A stretch of DNA of 64,000 nucleotides. Source: Gracilibacillus orientalis (GTDB taxonomy: Bacteria > Bacillota > Bacilli > Bacillales > Amphibacillaceae). The position numbers and the translations under genes were made by a program. The notes beneath the pieces are model-generated. The model was not told the DNA's origin and made no database searches. It worked only from the letters and a program-made list of their open reading frames with translations. Below, in pieces: positions 55,964-64,000 of the stretch (positions within the stretch are counted from its first letter, which is position 1; every line of letters begins with the position of its first letter). The stretch covers positions 1 through 64,000 of the forward strand of contig NZ_FOTR01000001.1 in NCBI RefSeq assembly GCF_900114645.1. The letters are read 5' to 3'.

Positions 55964-56108
55964 TTAGTACCAAATTTACGTTTTAGTAACCTAATTTGGT
56001 ACTTAAAGCAGTTTTTAGTACCAAATCAAACTTTGATAAAAGAAAAATGGTACTTAAAGCTAATTTAAGTACCAAAAACATGATATGTAGAAGCTATTTT
56101 GGTACTTA
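55964..56108. repeat. Three-hairpin GGTACTT element, copy 2
   Basis: Same order of six alternating TAGTACCAAA/TTTGGTACTTA boxes and the same 145-bp length as 15907-16051. In this copy the third hairpin's left arm is TTAAGTACC, where copy 1 has TTAAGTACT, so pairing is better here. Confidence 0.85.
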
Positions 56109-56192
56109 TTTTGAAAATGGATAGGTGACTACATTATGTTTTTAATCGCTCTAATGATAAACCTTAACAACATTCGGTAAAACACAAAAAAT

Positions 56193-56220
56193 GGCCCACC
56201 TCCTTTAATGGAGATGAGCC
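56193..56220. terminator. Hairpin GGCCCxCCTC...GGAGATxAGCC, copy 1
   Basis: GGCCCACCTCC...GGAGATGAGCC with A6 on its left, following the minus-strand dehydrogenase remnant. The same inner hairpin is at about 62209-62235 inside a longer terminator. Confidence 0.6.
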
Positions 56221-56272
56221 TATTAATCTTAGTTCATTTACAACGATTTAGTAAGAAGCAGTTAAATCAACG

Positions 56273-56389
56273 TTAATCTCGGCTAAACAAATCCCTAGTA
56301 TAAACCTTATCCGCTACATCTTTAATAACATCTGTCAATCTGTTCGCCACAATGACATCTGATATTTCTTTAAATTCGTTCACTACTCA
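56273..56389 (-). pseudogene. UDP-glucose 6-dehydrogenase 3' remnant, copy 2
   Basis: Minus strand reads [19 protein letters not shown] and [16 protein letters not shown] followed by a stop at 56273. This is the intact C-terminal tail of the Ugd/HasB family; about 39 codons remain. Better preserved than the copy at 28466-28735. Confidence 0.75.
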
Positions 56390-56418
56390 TGACTAGGTTC
56401 AAGGGGAGACAAGTACCC

Positions 56419-57169
56419 TATATTATAGCGTTTAGATACTGTTGAAGACTATTTTCTACACACTCTGCTATCAGACCTACAAAAGGATCGACATTTTGTT
56501 GAATACTTGCCACTTCTAGAGTTTTATAGTGTTAAGACGTTGTTCATTTTCTGCTTTTACAATAGCTGGTGGATAGCCTGCTTGCATCAATATAAAATTC
56601 ATCAAAAGTCTTGCGGTTCTTCCGTTTCCGTCAACAAATGGGTGAATATAAACAAACTTAAAATGAAATAATGCAGCTAACTCAACGGGATGTAGTTTGT
56701 TTTTTGCATGTTTATACCATTCGAAAAGATTTTTTATCTTCTGCTCTACTTGAAGGAAATGCGGAGGCATATGCTCACTTCCAGATATTTTTACGTTAAT
56801 GGATCGGTAAACACCAGCATTCTTATCGTCAATATTTTTGAGAATAAGAGCATGTATACTTTTTAGTAACGGTTCATCTAAATGACTCTGACCACTGACG
56901 TTTTCATCAATATAATCAATAGCTTCGGCATGATTAATGGCTTCAAAATGCTCTCTTAATTGCTTACCACCAATCGTTAAACCTTCTTCTAACACCATTT
57001 TGGTTTCCATTAGTGACAACGTATTGCCTTCAATTGCATTGGAATGATATGTCCATTCTACTTTGTAAACATCTTTGAGATTGTTTACAACTTCTGGTGG
57101 TAGTGGTTTTTGTTGATCTAAGGTATTTTTTAATTTATCAATCCGTTGAAATTCATTCATATTCAACAC
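56419..57169 (-). pseudogene. Fic-domain protein gene with a frameshift
   Basis: The open part (56516-57169) gives 217 residues with the full Fic motif HPFVDGNGRTAR and an N-terminal inhibitory-type motif SNAIEGN. It stops just after 'NEQRLN'. In another frame the sequence continues as LEVASIQQNVDPFVGLIAEC and VENSLQQYLNAII to a stop at 56419, the expected end of the family. Restoring one base near 56527 (AAC-TAC-TAT) joins them. Fic enzymes transfer AMP to target proteins. The core may survive as a shorter protein. Confidence 0.8.
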
Positions 57170-57266
57170 CTACTTTAAGTTATATTATATCATATAGTTA
57201 AATTATAATTACAATTATTATGGGTACTAAGAGAACAGACTTAGTGTCTGTCCCCTTTCACTATAT

Positions 57267-57623
57267 TCAGGTGTTAAATTCAGAGATGAAATATCCTAAG
57301 AATAGATATATCGCGATAAATATCGGTAGCATTAACATAAGTTGACTCCATAAGGTAGCGGTAATTATCAGGATAATATTCTTATTTTTAATCGTTTTTT
57401 TCGCCACTTTATAATTTGGTATCAGAAATAAACAACTAGTAATCGTTGTAAATAGCAAAGCACTAACAAAATGGGCCGCTTCATTTGATTCCAGATTCGC
57501 TACTATATACACACTTAAAATTAGCGTGATGAAAAACGCTATTGGTGTCAACACTAGTAAACCCAAATAAAGATACCAATGCTTTGAATGTATGTGAAAG
57601 AAACATGTAATATACTCTCTCAT
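57267..57623 (-). CDS. Small membrane protein, unknown function (paralogue of 14099-14419)
   Basis: 118 residues with about four hydrophobic helices. Shares WYLYLG, F-x-S-A-L-L-F and the IPN...AKK motif with the protein at 14099-14419. GGAAGG precedes the ATG. Function unknown. Confidence 0.72.
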   Translation of the reverse strand: MREYITCFFHIHSKHWYLYLGLLVLTPIAFFITLILSVYIVANLESNEAAHFVSALLFTTITSCLFLIPNYKVAKKTIKNKNIILIITATLWSQLMLMLPIFIAIYLFLGYFISEFNT

Positions 57624-57639
57624 AATAACCTTCCTTTAA

Positions 57640-58060
57640 TTCAACGTTAATCCAATACGTATATATTCGGAACTTGTAGGTTTGGATCGTGATGGAATAT
57701 TTGCCTGATACCAGAATTTCCACTTGATTCTCATCTTTTGCAATCCATGGACCAATATCCGTTCCTAACCTTTGATAACCTGTTGGCAGACCAAGGAATG
57801 CATTACTAGCACTTGCGCCAAAGAATTGGCCAAATAAGGCTCTATATCGTCTACAATACTATTTTTAGTGTATCAAAGATTAGATGGTCGAATCCTATTG
57901 CATTGAAAGTTGCTGAATGTTTAGGAGTACGAATACCCTTTTCAAAGAATCCAAATGTACCATCATTATCATTATACGTTGTGTATAATACATCTTGCGT
58001 TAATCTACCACCTAAAGAGTGTCCGACAATATAAAGCTCTGCATCCGGTACATTTTATGT
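57640..58060 (-). pseudogene. Lipase/alpha-beta hydrolase remnant
   Basis: Broken minus-strand frames read DAELYIVGHSLGGRLTQDVL (the GxSxG nucleophile elbow), then TPKHSATFNAIGFDHLIFD, then after a frameshift ALFGQFFGASASNAFLGLPT and VEILVSGKYS. This looks like a class 3 lipase-like hydrolase without its N-terminus. Confidence 0.7.
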
Positions 58061-58109
58061 AAGAAAGACTATTTTTATTTTGTTTATATTTGTTATAAGG
58101 GAAAATCTA

Positions 58110-58298
58110 TCAATTATTATTAATTTTTGTTTTTTCGTCTTTCAAGTCTAGAATTAATGAACGAGTTGAAGAGATAAAAAACAAAATGAATGCTAGTGTA
58201 ATTAAACCGAACCCAGTGTTATTAAAACTCAGAGTACCTAGTATTACTGATCCTATCATTGTAATAATACTTGTAACAATACTGATTTTGTTCATCAT
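58110..58298 (-). CDS. Small two-helix membrane protein (duplicate of 20957-21145)
   Basis: 62 residues from ATG at 58298, after GGAGGTC; the frame happens to be open further upstream. Differs from the 20957 copy by only a few conservative changes (e.g. Val to Ile near the N-terminus). Two hydrophobic helices and a charged tail. Function unknown. Confidence 0.68.
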   Translation of the reverse strand: MMNKISIVTSIITMIGSVILGTLSFNNTGFGLITLAFILFFISSTRSLILDLKDEKTKINNN

Positions 58299-58490
58299 GA
58301 TACGCAGACCTCCAAAATTCATATTAAACATCCATCTAATTAGCAATTTTCACAGTTTAATATAACAAAAAACGGAAAGGATAACAAAACTTTGAAAACA
58401 AGGAGAGGATTACTATTTTTAAAAAATAACACTTTTATTTGTGGTTGATCACTTCTGCATTCTTTAACAAACAATTAGCGGTGAAGATGG
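58110..58490. repeat. Duplicated segment, copy 2 (partner 20957-21334)
   Basis: About 380 bp nearly identical to 20957-21334, including the upstream region of the small membrane gene. Confidence 0.85.
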
Positions 58491-58578
58491 TAGCATAAAA
58501 TTTCCAACTAAAAAAATGGGATATAAGGACACCAAGAAGGTGTAATGAGCCATTAACGGCTATTTGGGGTAAAAAAAA

Positions 58579-58617
58579 TGGTTCTAATCAATAATTGAAT
58601 TCGCTGATTTAGAACCA
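58579..58617 (-). terminator. Hairpin after SDR gene
   Basis: TGGTTCTAA and TTAGAACCA pair around a 21-nt loop with an A8 run to the left (U-run on the minus strand). Lies in the gap 58491-58704, which has no gene. Confidence 0.65.
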
Positions 58618-58704
58618 CTTTATTTGAGCAATCTCAAACTTGTTATTTTTCAATTCATATTTTTAGAACCCATTCAATCAGTATATGTTTTATTGCCTCT
58701 CCAT

Positions 58705-59304
58705 TTAATACACATAAATACCTTCGCCTGTCTGCGCGCCTAAGATGCTCTTTCGATAAGCCAAACCGATTCTTCGGGACGAAACCGGTTCGAACCCTTC
58801 GAATAAGTGACCATTTTTTTCTACCGATACCTCCAATATTGTTGGACTAACATGATTGATTCGTAGACCTCGCGGCATTTCAATCGCTGCTGATTTCACA
58901 AAAGCTCGAACACCACCATTAGCCATTGCTGCGGAAGCCCCTTTGACAATCGGATCATCCATTAAAATACCAGTTGTCAGAGTAAAACTGCCATTATCTG
59001 ATAAAGCATCCATCCCCAATAATACTAAATTTACTTGTCCTGAAAGCTTACTTTGAACAGCGATTTGATTTTGCTCAGGGGTCATCTCTTTTAAAAATCC
59101 ATAATGCTCTATCCCTGCCGTATTTACAATTGCATCCACTGTACCCACTTGTTCATACATTTGCTTAATACTCTCTGGAGAAGTCGTGTCAACTGTGATA
59201 TCTGAGTTTTCAATCCCAGCAGTAATAATCTCAGCATCTTTTTTCATTTCTTCTAGAACTACCGATCCAATCGTTCCCGACGCACCAATCAATAGTATTT
59301 TCAT
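58705..59304 (-). CDS. Short-chain dehydrogenase/reductase
   Basis: 199 residues. NAD(P) motif GASGTIG at 7-13 (GxxGxxG), 'VNTAGIEHYG' (NAG motif variant), 'YxxxK'-type active site not obvious ('AAMANGGVRAFVKSAAIE' occupies that place), so catalysis may differ from the classic type. GAGGGAC precedes the ATG. Substrate unknown; monocistronic. Confidence 0.82.
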   Translation of the reverse strand: MKILLIGASGTIGSVVLEEMKKDAEIITAGIENSDITVDTTSPESIKQMYEQVGTVDAIVNTAGIEHYGFLKEMTPEQNQIAVQSKLSGQVNLVLLGMDALSDNGSFTLTTGILMDDPIVKGASAAMANGGVRAFVKSAAIEMPRGLRINHVSPTILEVSVEKNGHLFEGFEPVSSRRIGLAYRKSILGAQTGEGIYVY

Positions 59305-59678
59305 CTATTGTCCCTCCATTTGTTGATCTATTTATAGCATGCTACAGTTCAAACTACTTTTCAATATACTTGTTTTTTATGCTCTACTGAAGTTATATTA
59401 CACGATAATACCAAACCTCTGATATGAGATGTTTTCAATAGACAGTCTTCTCCCATTCACCTACATTATTCATGGCAGAGACATATGACTCAAAAGAGTC
59501 TTCTAATAATAAAATGATAGTCATAATCATTTTATATGCTTTTAACATTTTAATGAAATTCTTTGCTAAACTTACATCCTTACGAGCCCGATATTGTAAA
59601 ATCATCTTCACCAACACCTAAAAAAACTCCCCGGTTCTTGTCTGCTCGACAAAGGCCGGAAAGTGAAAGGCACCCGCA
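59305..59678. other. Gene-free stretch, nothing assigned
   Basis: 374 bp between the SDR and MazG-like genes. A 60-codon minus-strand frame at 59435-59617 has no recognisable domain and no ribosome site, so I do not call it. Confidence 0.4.
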
Positions 59679-59999
59679 TCAATTTTTGATATATCGTTTT
59701 TGGAGCTTTTCACGGTGGGCTCGAAAAACATCTTCAAGAGCAATGTCATATTTATTGGCAATAACTATAACATTACCTAAAACATCCCCTAATTCTTCTA
59801 TTAGCTCTTGTCTTTGCTCATCAGATGTCCCGGTATATTCATCAGGTCTATCACGACCAATTTCTAAGGCTCTTATAGCTCTCGCTACTTCTCCTGTTTC
59901 TTCAGCTAGGAAACCAATGCGTATGAAAATATCTAATTCGGACCAACCTCTTTCTTGATAATACTCTTGAATCCATGATTGAAACTCTGAAACATTCAC
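59679..59999 (-). CDS. MazG-like nucleotide pyrophosphohydrolase
   Basis: 106 residues. Metal-binding EETGE (residues about 33-37) and ELGDVLGN (about 70-77) match the all-alpha NTP pyrophosphatase fold. Members hydrolyse (d)NTPs to NMP and pyrophosphate, often as house-cleaning enzymes. GAGGTTTTACTA precedes the ATG. Confidence 0.85.
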   Translation of the reverse strand: MNVSEFQSWIQEYYQERGWSELDIFIRIGFLAEETGEVARAIRALEIGRDRPDEYTGTSDEQRQELIEELGDVLGNVIVIANKYDIALEDVFRAHREKLQKRYIKN

Positions 60000-60174
60000 T
60001 AGTAAAACCTCCTCGTTTAACTTTAATTGTAGCAGAAAAGTCTTTATAATTTTAGGAGATGCTTCTTAAATTAGGCCAGATTACACAAGGGTGAAACGGA
60101 AGCAAAGATTAATCCGTATTTAAGAGGAGAAGGTAACAGAATACCTCGATTCTTAAGGAAGGGTGAAAGGAAAA

Positions 60175-60567
60175 GTGAACAAAAAAGCATTTAACATAAT
60201 CGGTTGGATGTTACTTATAGTAATGGGGGGTTCTTGGATTGTATTTGGCTATTCCAGTTGGCACTTGTTGTTACTCCCACTATCTTATATCTGCTTTTCA
60301 ATTAATGATGGCAGCTTTAAAAAATTACGAAGACTGTCGATATCACAAGTCTTTTTGATCTTATTTGCGTTGGCGGTATCGGTGGGTATCGTGTTTGGTT
60401 TAATTCAATTAGCGAATTACGTGATTAACGATAAGTTACATCTGACAGGAGTCATCAAGACATTTGGTCAAATAATTGCTATTATTCTCTCGTTATACCC
60501 TGTTAAGTTTACATTTGGCAGTATTGTTTATAAAGTATACGGTGATTTAAACGCTAGTAAATCGTAA
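60175..60567 (+). CDS. Small membrane protein, unknown
   Basis: 130 residues from GTG at 60175, four bases after GAAAGG; GTG at 60163 is an alternative. Four hydrophobic helices (e.g. IIGWMLLIVMGGSWIVFGY and FLILFALAVSVGIVFGL). No family recognised. Convergent partners absent; precedes a DUF4190-like gene. Confidence 0.65.
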   Translation: MNKKAFNIIGWMLLIVMGGSWIVFGYSSWHLLLLPLSYICFSINDGSFKKLRRLSISQVFLILFALAVSVGIVFGLIQLANYVINDKLHLTGVIKTFGQIIAIILSLYPVKFTFGSIVYKVYGDLNASKS

Positions 60568-60681
60568 GTTTTGTCTAAAGTATCAATACAACTAACAGGC
60601 ACAATTCTGGAACAAAAGATCATCAGCGCCCGATATGGAAGAAAAGGGCCATATTGCAGCATAAATAAGGGGGAGTCTAAA

Positions 60682-60978
60682 ATGAGTAATCCTCAAGTTT
60701 CAAGGGGTGGTGTTACAAACGGTAAAGCTACTGCTTCTTTAATCCTTGGAGTTTTCTCGATTGTATTATCTCTAATCCCATTAGGTGGACTAGTACTTGG
60801 TGTGGTTGGTTTAATACTTGGAATTATTGGGTTGAAAGAAATTAAACGTTCAGACCAAGAGGGCAGAAAGAGGGCAGTATCAGGGATAATTTGTAGTAGT
60901 TTAGGCATTTTGTTACCAATAATTTTATCCATTATTGCGGGCTTAACTTATATGAACGTTGATTCTACTGTTCTTTAA
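60682..60978 (+). CDS. DUF4190-type small membrane protein
   Basis: 98 residues from ATG at 60682 after AAGGGGGAG. 'NGKATASLILGVFSIVLSLIPLGG' and 'LGVVGLILGIIGLKEIKRSDQEGRKRAVSGIICSSLGI' regions match the two-helix DUF4190 pattern. Function unknown. Confidence 0.78.
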   Translation: MSNPQVSRGGVTNGKATASLILGVFSIVLSLIPLGGLVLGVVGLILGIIGLKEIKRSDQEGRKRAVSGIICSSLGILLPIILSIIAGLTYMNVDSTVL

Positions 60979-61146
60979 GGAATCAGTTTTTTTCCTTTGT
61001 TTTTAAAATATTACTCCATTGATAAATACAGTGGGAAAAAGTGGTAAGTCTTATGGCCATCACTGGTAAATTGAAACTCTCCATTACATTCCTTATAATT
61101 AAAACATTGGAAATATACCAATTAGTAATAAATCGGGGGATTATTT

Positions 61147-62028
61147 TTGAAACATTACGCAGCTTTATTGACACTAAGTATTATATGGGGAATGTCATTT
61201 TTATTTATAAAACTACTACTTCCATATACAGGACCTTGGGGAATTGTATTTCTACGTTGTTTCTTTGGAGTATTACCTTTATATTTAATTTTACTATTGA
61301 AAAAAAGGACAGAGATAACGAAAAAGCTACCATGGAAATCGCTTCTCATTGTAGGTATCTTAAATGTAAGCATCCCGTGGGCACTAATTGGATTGAGCGA
61401 AATGAAAATTTCAAGTAGTACAGCAGCAATCCTTAATGCAATGACACCGATTATGACAAGCTTCATTGGATTTTTATTTTTTTCCATCCTTTTATCAAAA
61501 AAACAATGGATAGGTATTTTTATCGGATTCGTTGGGGTTTTGATTTTACTAGATTTTAAAATTGTTCAACTATTTGGTGATGATTTTATTGGAATTGGTA
61601 CAATGATTATAGCTACCATTTCCTATGGAATTGCGTCACAGCATGCAAAAAAACACTTGAATCAAGTTTCTGTACTAGTGGTCGCAATAGCTACATTAAC
61701 GATTGGAACGATTTCTGGGTTTATCGGAATGATGATCACATCCTCTTACCCATCTGGCATCTTTTCGTCTTTTACACCTATTATTGCAATTATCGGACTC
61801 GGTATTTTTGGATCAGGAATCTCAAATTTGCTGTTTTTCTACATGGTCAAAGAAAAAAGTGCAGAGTTCGCCACATCCGTTTATTACCTTATCCCATTAA
61901 CAGCAATGTTATGGGGCTATTGGATTCTAAATGAAACCTTATCGGCCAATTTATTCTTTGGACTATTATTCATTTTAGTGGGCGTTTATTTATCTGGAAA
62001 AGCGAAGTCAAAAATTCAAGTAGAGTGA
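61147..62028 (+). CDS. EamA/DMT-family transporter
   Basis: 293 residues with about ten membrane helices in two EamA repeats ('LLTLSIIWGMSFLFIKLLLP' and 'FSSFTPIIAIIGLGIFGSGI'). Start TTG at 61147 after GGGGGA. Drug/metabolite exporters of this type move amino acids, nucleosides or other metabolites; substrate unknown. Confidence 0.88.
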   Translation: MKHYAALLTLSIIWGMSFLFIKLLLPYTGPWGIVFLRCFFGVLPLYLILLLKKRTEITKKLPWKSLLIVGILNVSIPWALIGLSEMKISSSTAAILNAMTPIMTSFIGFLFFSILLSKKQWIGIFIGFVGVLILLDFKIVQLFGDDFIGIGTMIIATISYGIASQHAKKHLNQVSVLVVAIATLTIGTISGFIGMMITSSYPSGIFSSFTPIIAIIGLGIFGSGISNLLFFYMVKEKSAEFATSVYYLIPLTAMLWGYWILNETLSANLFFGLLFILVGVYLSGKAKSKIQVE

Positions 62029-62192
62029 ACCAGCCATTGAGATATGAATTTAGGTTATAGAGGAGCAGTTGCTTCCTTGTATTACTTGAAGTTTGAAGTG
62101 GGGTGTTTACAGAAGTGTAACACGGTAATAAAAGTTTACTCTTTTTAATGATAGCGTCTCGTATCAAAATTTCACTGATAATTTCATTACTA

Positions 62193-62251
62193 AAAAATAA
62201 AAATCTCTGGCCCGCCTCGCTAATGGAGATAAGCCACAGATTTTTATTTTT
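62193..62251. terminator. Bidirectional terminator after EamA gene
   Basis: AAAAATAAAAATCT and AGATTTTTATTTTT pair (14 bp) around the GGCCCGCCTC...GGAGATAAGCC inner hairpin that is also at 56193. Confidence 0.85.
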
Positions 62252-62562
62252 ATACTCACATTATAATATAAAGATTTCTCTACTAGTTTGAAACAACCTC
62301 CCCTCGTTTCATTTACTAATATATAAATTTATTCATTTCTTTGATTATAGTACTATAATTTAGAACGCTACAAGCAAGTTTATATTCCTTTAAAAACTTG
62401 TTCAGTTTAGTGTTGACATACCCTTTCATTTTTCCCCTCCCGTATTTCTTATACAGGGACTATAATATCATTATCACAAATAACGAGAGGGGAATTAGAA
62501 AGAGTTTTCATACATATTACATTGATTTACGTTAATCGAGCTTAGTTATGACTTTGAAAAAA
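62252..62562. other. Gene-free stretch with an inverted repeat
   Basis: 311 bp between the EamA terminator and the deaminase-like stop. TTCCCCTC (about 62432-62440) and GAGGGGAA (about 62486-62494) form a distant inverted repeat. No gene or clear promoter. Confidence 0.4.
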
Positions 62563-63300
62563 TCACTCCAGAAATGCATCTTCGTCCACAACTAATTGAA
62601 AATCAGTATGCTTTCGCAATATACTCGCAGGGCATTGAGAGGATACCTCTTTATAGAGTAAAGATTCTACAGCACCTCTTTTTCTTCTACCGTTAGCAAT
62701 CACCATTACTTTTTGTGATTTCATAATTTGATTAATACCTAAAGTGATTCCCATATGAGGGGTTTTTTGTTTCTCTGTGAAATATTTCTCTCCTACCTTC
62801 TGCGTGACCTCATCTAGATGAATCACATGTGCATTACTAGAAAAATCTACACCTGGCTCATTAAAACCAATATGTCCATTAACACCAACACCTAAAATAG
62901 CTAGATCTAGACCTCCTATTGCTTCAAGCTCCTCATTAATTCTATTGCATTCCCCTGTTAAATCTTCTGAGGTAGCATCGAAGCCATGGATTTGATCTTC
63001 GGTAATAGATAATGGTTCAAATAAGTTTTCATAAAGAAAAGACTGACAACTACCTTTATCCACTCGATCTAAACCTACCCATTCATCTAGTAAAAAAAAG
63101 TGACATCTTGATAAATCTATTTTTATTTGTTCTGTTAAATGTGATAAATAATTCAACATTCCTCTCGGTGTATCACCACCAGCAATACACAATACGGAAT
63201 TTGGTTTTTTAGCGATTTGCTCCACTAGCACATTTGCTGCTAATTGAGACATTTCATCATAATCTTTCATAACATTCAATACGGTAGTTCTACTTTGCAA
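62563..63300 (-). CDS. Glucosamine-6-phosphate deaminase/isomerase-like protein
   Basis: 245 residues. 'LCIAGGDTPRGMLNYL' phosphate loop, 'FFLLDEWVGLD' with the catalytic Asp, and 'GVGVNGHIGFNEPG' with the catalytic His, as in NagB and galactosamine-6-phosphate isomerases. It would convert an amino-sugar phosphate to a ketose phosphate plus ammonia. Start TTG at 63300 after GAGGGGGG. Fourteen bases downstream of the preceding gene, so co-transcribed. Confidence 0.87.
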   Translation of the reverse strand: MQSRTTVLNVMKDYDEMSQLAANVLVEQIAKKPNSVLCIAGGDTPRGMLNYLSHLTEQIKIDLSRCHFFLLDEWVGLDRVDKGSCQSFLYENLFEPLSITEDQIHGFDATSEDLTGECNRINEELEAIGGLDLAILGVGVNGHIGFNEPGVDFSSNAHVIHLDEVTQKVGEKYFTEKQKTPHMGITLGINQIMKSQKVMVIANGRRKRGAVESLLYKEVSSQCPASILRKHTDFQLVVDEDAFLE

Positions 63301-63314
63301 AAAAGACCCCCCTC

Positions 63315-64000
63315 TTATTTATAAAAGTTAATATCGCCCTCAATCGTTCTGTTTTGTACTGTCATCTGTGTGTCATTTACTTTTAAATCATCATGCCAAC
63401 TAAATGAACATGTTCCGATATGAGGATCCTTCCAAAGAATCTTTTGCGAATTGCTTACCTTCATCTGTGCTTCGATCATCATTTGCTGAAAAGCATCAAA
63501 GCTACCAAATTCTTCGCTAGAGCCCATCCGTACTATCCACACATTATTTCTACCTGAAGAAATAACCTCTCGTTTTTTATTTATACCATCCTCAACAAGT
63601 TGTATGCCATTCTGAGCGAATAAACCAATATAACCATCACCTTTTTGTAAAAATATCCAATCATCAGCGATCAGAGAGTGGTCAAAAGCAAATAAAGGGG
63701 TATACGCATGTGTAAAATCTACATCATGTTCCTCTTCGATATTAAATATGGCAAATGCTATGGATTTATATTGAGCTACTTTAGGCAAATATCCATTCCC
63801 TGCCCAGTAACTAGGTCTGCCACTACTTTGAACCGATTTTTCTCCTGGATGATTGACCCATACATTCGCTTCTGGACCAATACTCGCTTGTAATACATGC
63901 TCCTGATAACCCTTTTCTCCTGGTTTAAACTGTAAAGCAGAAGAAAGCATGTATGCGGATGTTTTATAGGTGGACAGATTAGCAAAATCGTCTGGACCTT
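63315..64000 (-). CDS. C-terminal part of a large unrecognised protein (possible glycan-degrading enzyme)
   Basis: The minus-strand frame is open from the window edge to a stop at 63315 (about 228 residues). Phrases such as 'YKTSAYMLSSALQFKPGEKG', 'HVLQASIGPEANVWVNHPGE' and 'RPSYWAGNGYLPKVAQYKS' suggest the beta-sandwich end of a heparinase-like or related large enzyme, with Trp/His-rich patches. The link to a deaminase-type gene suggests amino-sugar polymer breakdown. The name is inference. Confidence 0.5.
   Translation of the reverse strand, partial: GPDDFANLSTYKTSAYMLSSALQFKPGEKGYQEHVLQASIGPEANVWVNHPGEKSVQSSGRPSYWAGNGYLPKVAQYKSIAFAIFNIEEEHDVDFTHAYTPLFAFDHSLIADDWIFLQKGDGYIGLFAQNGIQLVEDGINKKREVISSGRNNVWIVRMGSSEEFGSFDAFQQMMIEAQMKVSNSQKILWKDPHIGTCSFSWHDDLKVNDTQMTVQNRTIEGDINFYK

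Noticed and set aside
59435-59617. 60-codon minus-strand frame
   Set aside because: Low-complexity, no ribosome site and no recognisable family.

Overview
The window looks like chromosome from a low-GC, spore-forming Bacillaceae-type Firmicute, possibly a halophile such as Gracilibacillus or a relative; the genus is a guess. The supporting signs are AT-rich DNA, strong GGAGG ribosome sites, frequent TTG/GTG starts, a Spo0E-like phosphatase, a Bacillus-style iol cluster, CcpA-like sites and LacI/AraC-controlled sugar ABC operons. No rRNA, tRNA or CRISPR array was seen.

Layout. 1-4367: a large secreted, probably wall-anchored surface protein (minus strand) whose C-terminal Cna-B/SpaA repeats run off the window. 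5043-9272: an AraC regulator and a complete sugar ABC importer operon, followed by a hairpin and a 21-bp-phased array of TTCCnnGGAA palindromes. 9534-13875: a GAF-GGDEF diguanylate cyclase and a 1040-residue hybrid sensor kinase. 14.1-21.8 kb: an accessory stretch with a flavin-dependent oxidoreductase, repeats, and a two-component system next to a polysaccharide deacetylase and an amidase that appear to share its operator boxes. 21.8-27.9 kb: a TRAP importer with a DapA-family lyase, a hydroxyacid dehydrogenase and a LacI repressor with two matching operators. 28-31 kb: gene fragments, a methyltransferase, MscL and a transposase scrap.

30.9-47.7 kb is a catabolic block. A sugar ABC importer with a barrel-type hydrolase/lyase candidate and a ROK kinase sits beside a LacI regulator and iolEG, and then iolABCDJ with an iolR-type regulator. 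IolG and IolE start inositol breakdown; IolD, B, C, J and A finish it to DHAP and acetyl-CoA. No iolT/iolF-type inositol permease is present, so the adjacent ABC importer is a candidate route in. The same GTTAAGCGCTTTCT box lies just downstream of the -10 of both the ABC operon and iolGE, which suggests co-regulation.

47.9-55.3 kb: IS3 remnants, a truncated sensor, and a third sugar ABC operon with a GH31 alpha-glycosidase and its LacI repressor. 55.4-58.5 kb: a mosaic of broken genes (luciferase-like tail, UDP-sugar dehydrogenase tail, frameshifted Fic, lipase remnant) that repeats modules found at 14-21 kb and 28-30 kb. 58.7-64 kb: SDR, MazG-like, small membrane proteins, an EamA exporter, and a glucosamine-6-phosphate deaminase-like gene behind the end of a large unrecognised protein.

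The least explained features are the palindrome array, the twice-repeated three-hairpin element, the three-locus module mosaic, and the two-component/cell-wall enzyme unit with 11-bp-phased boxes.
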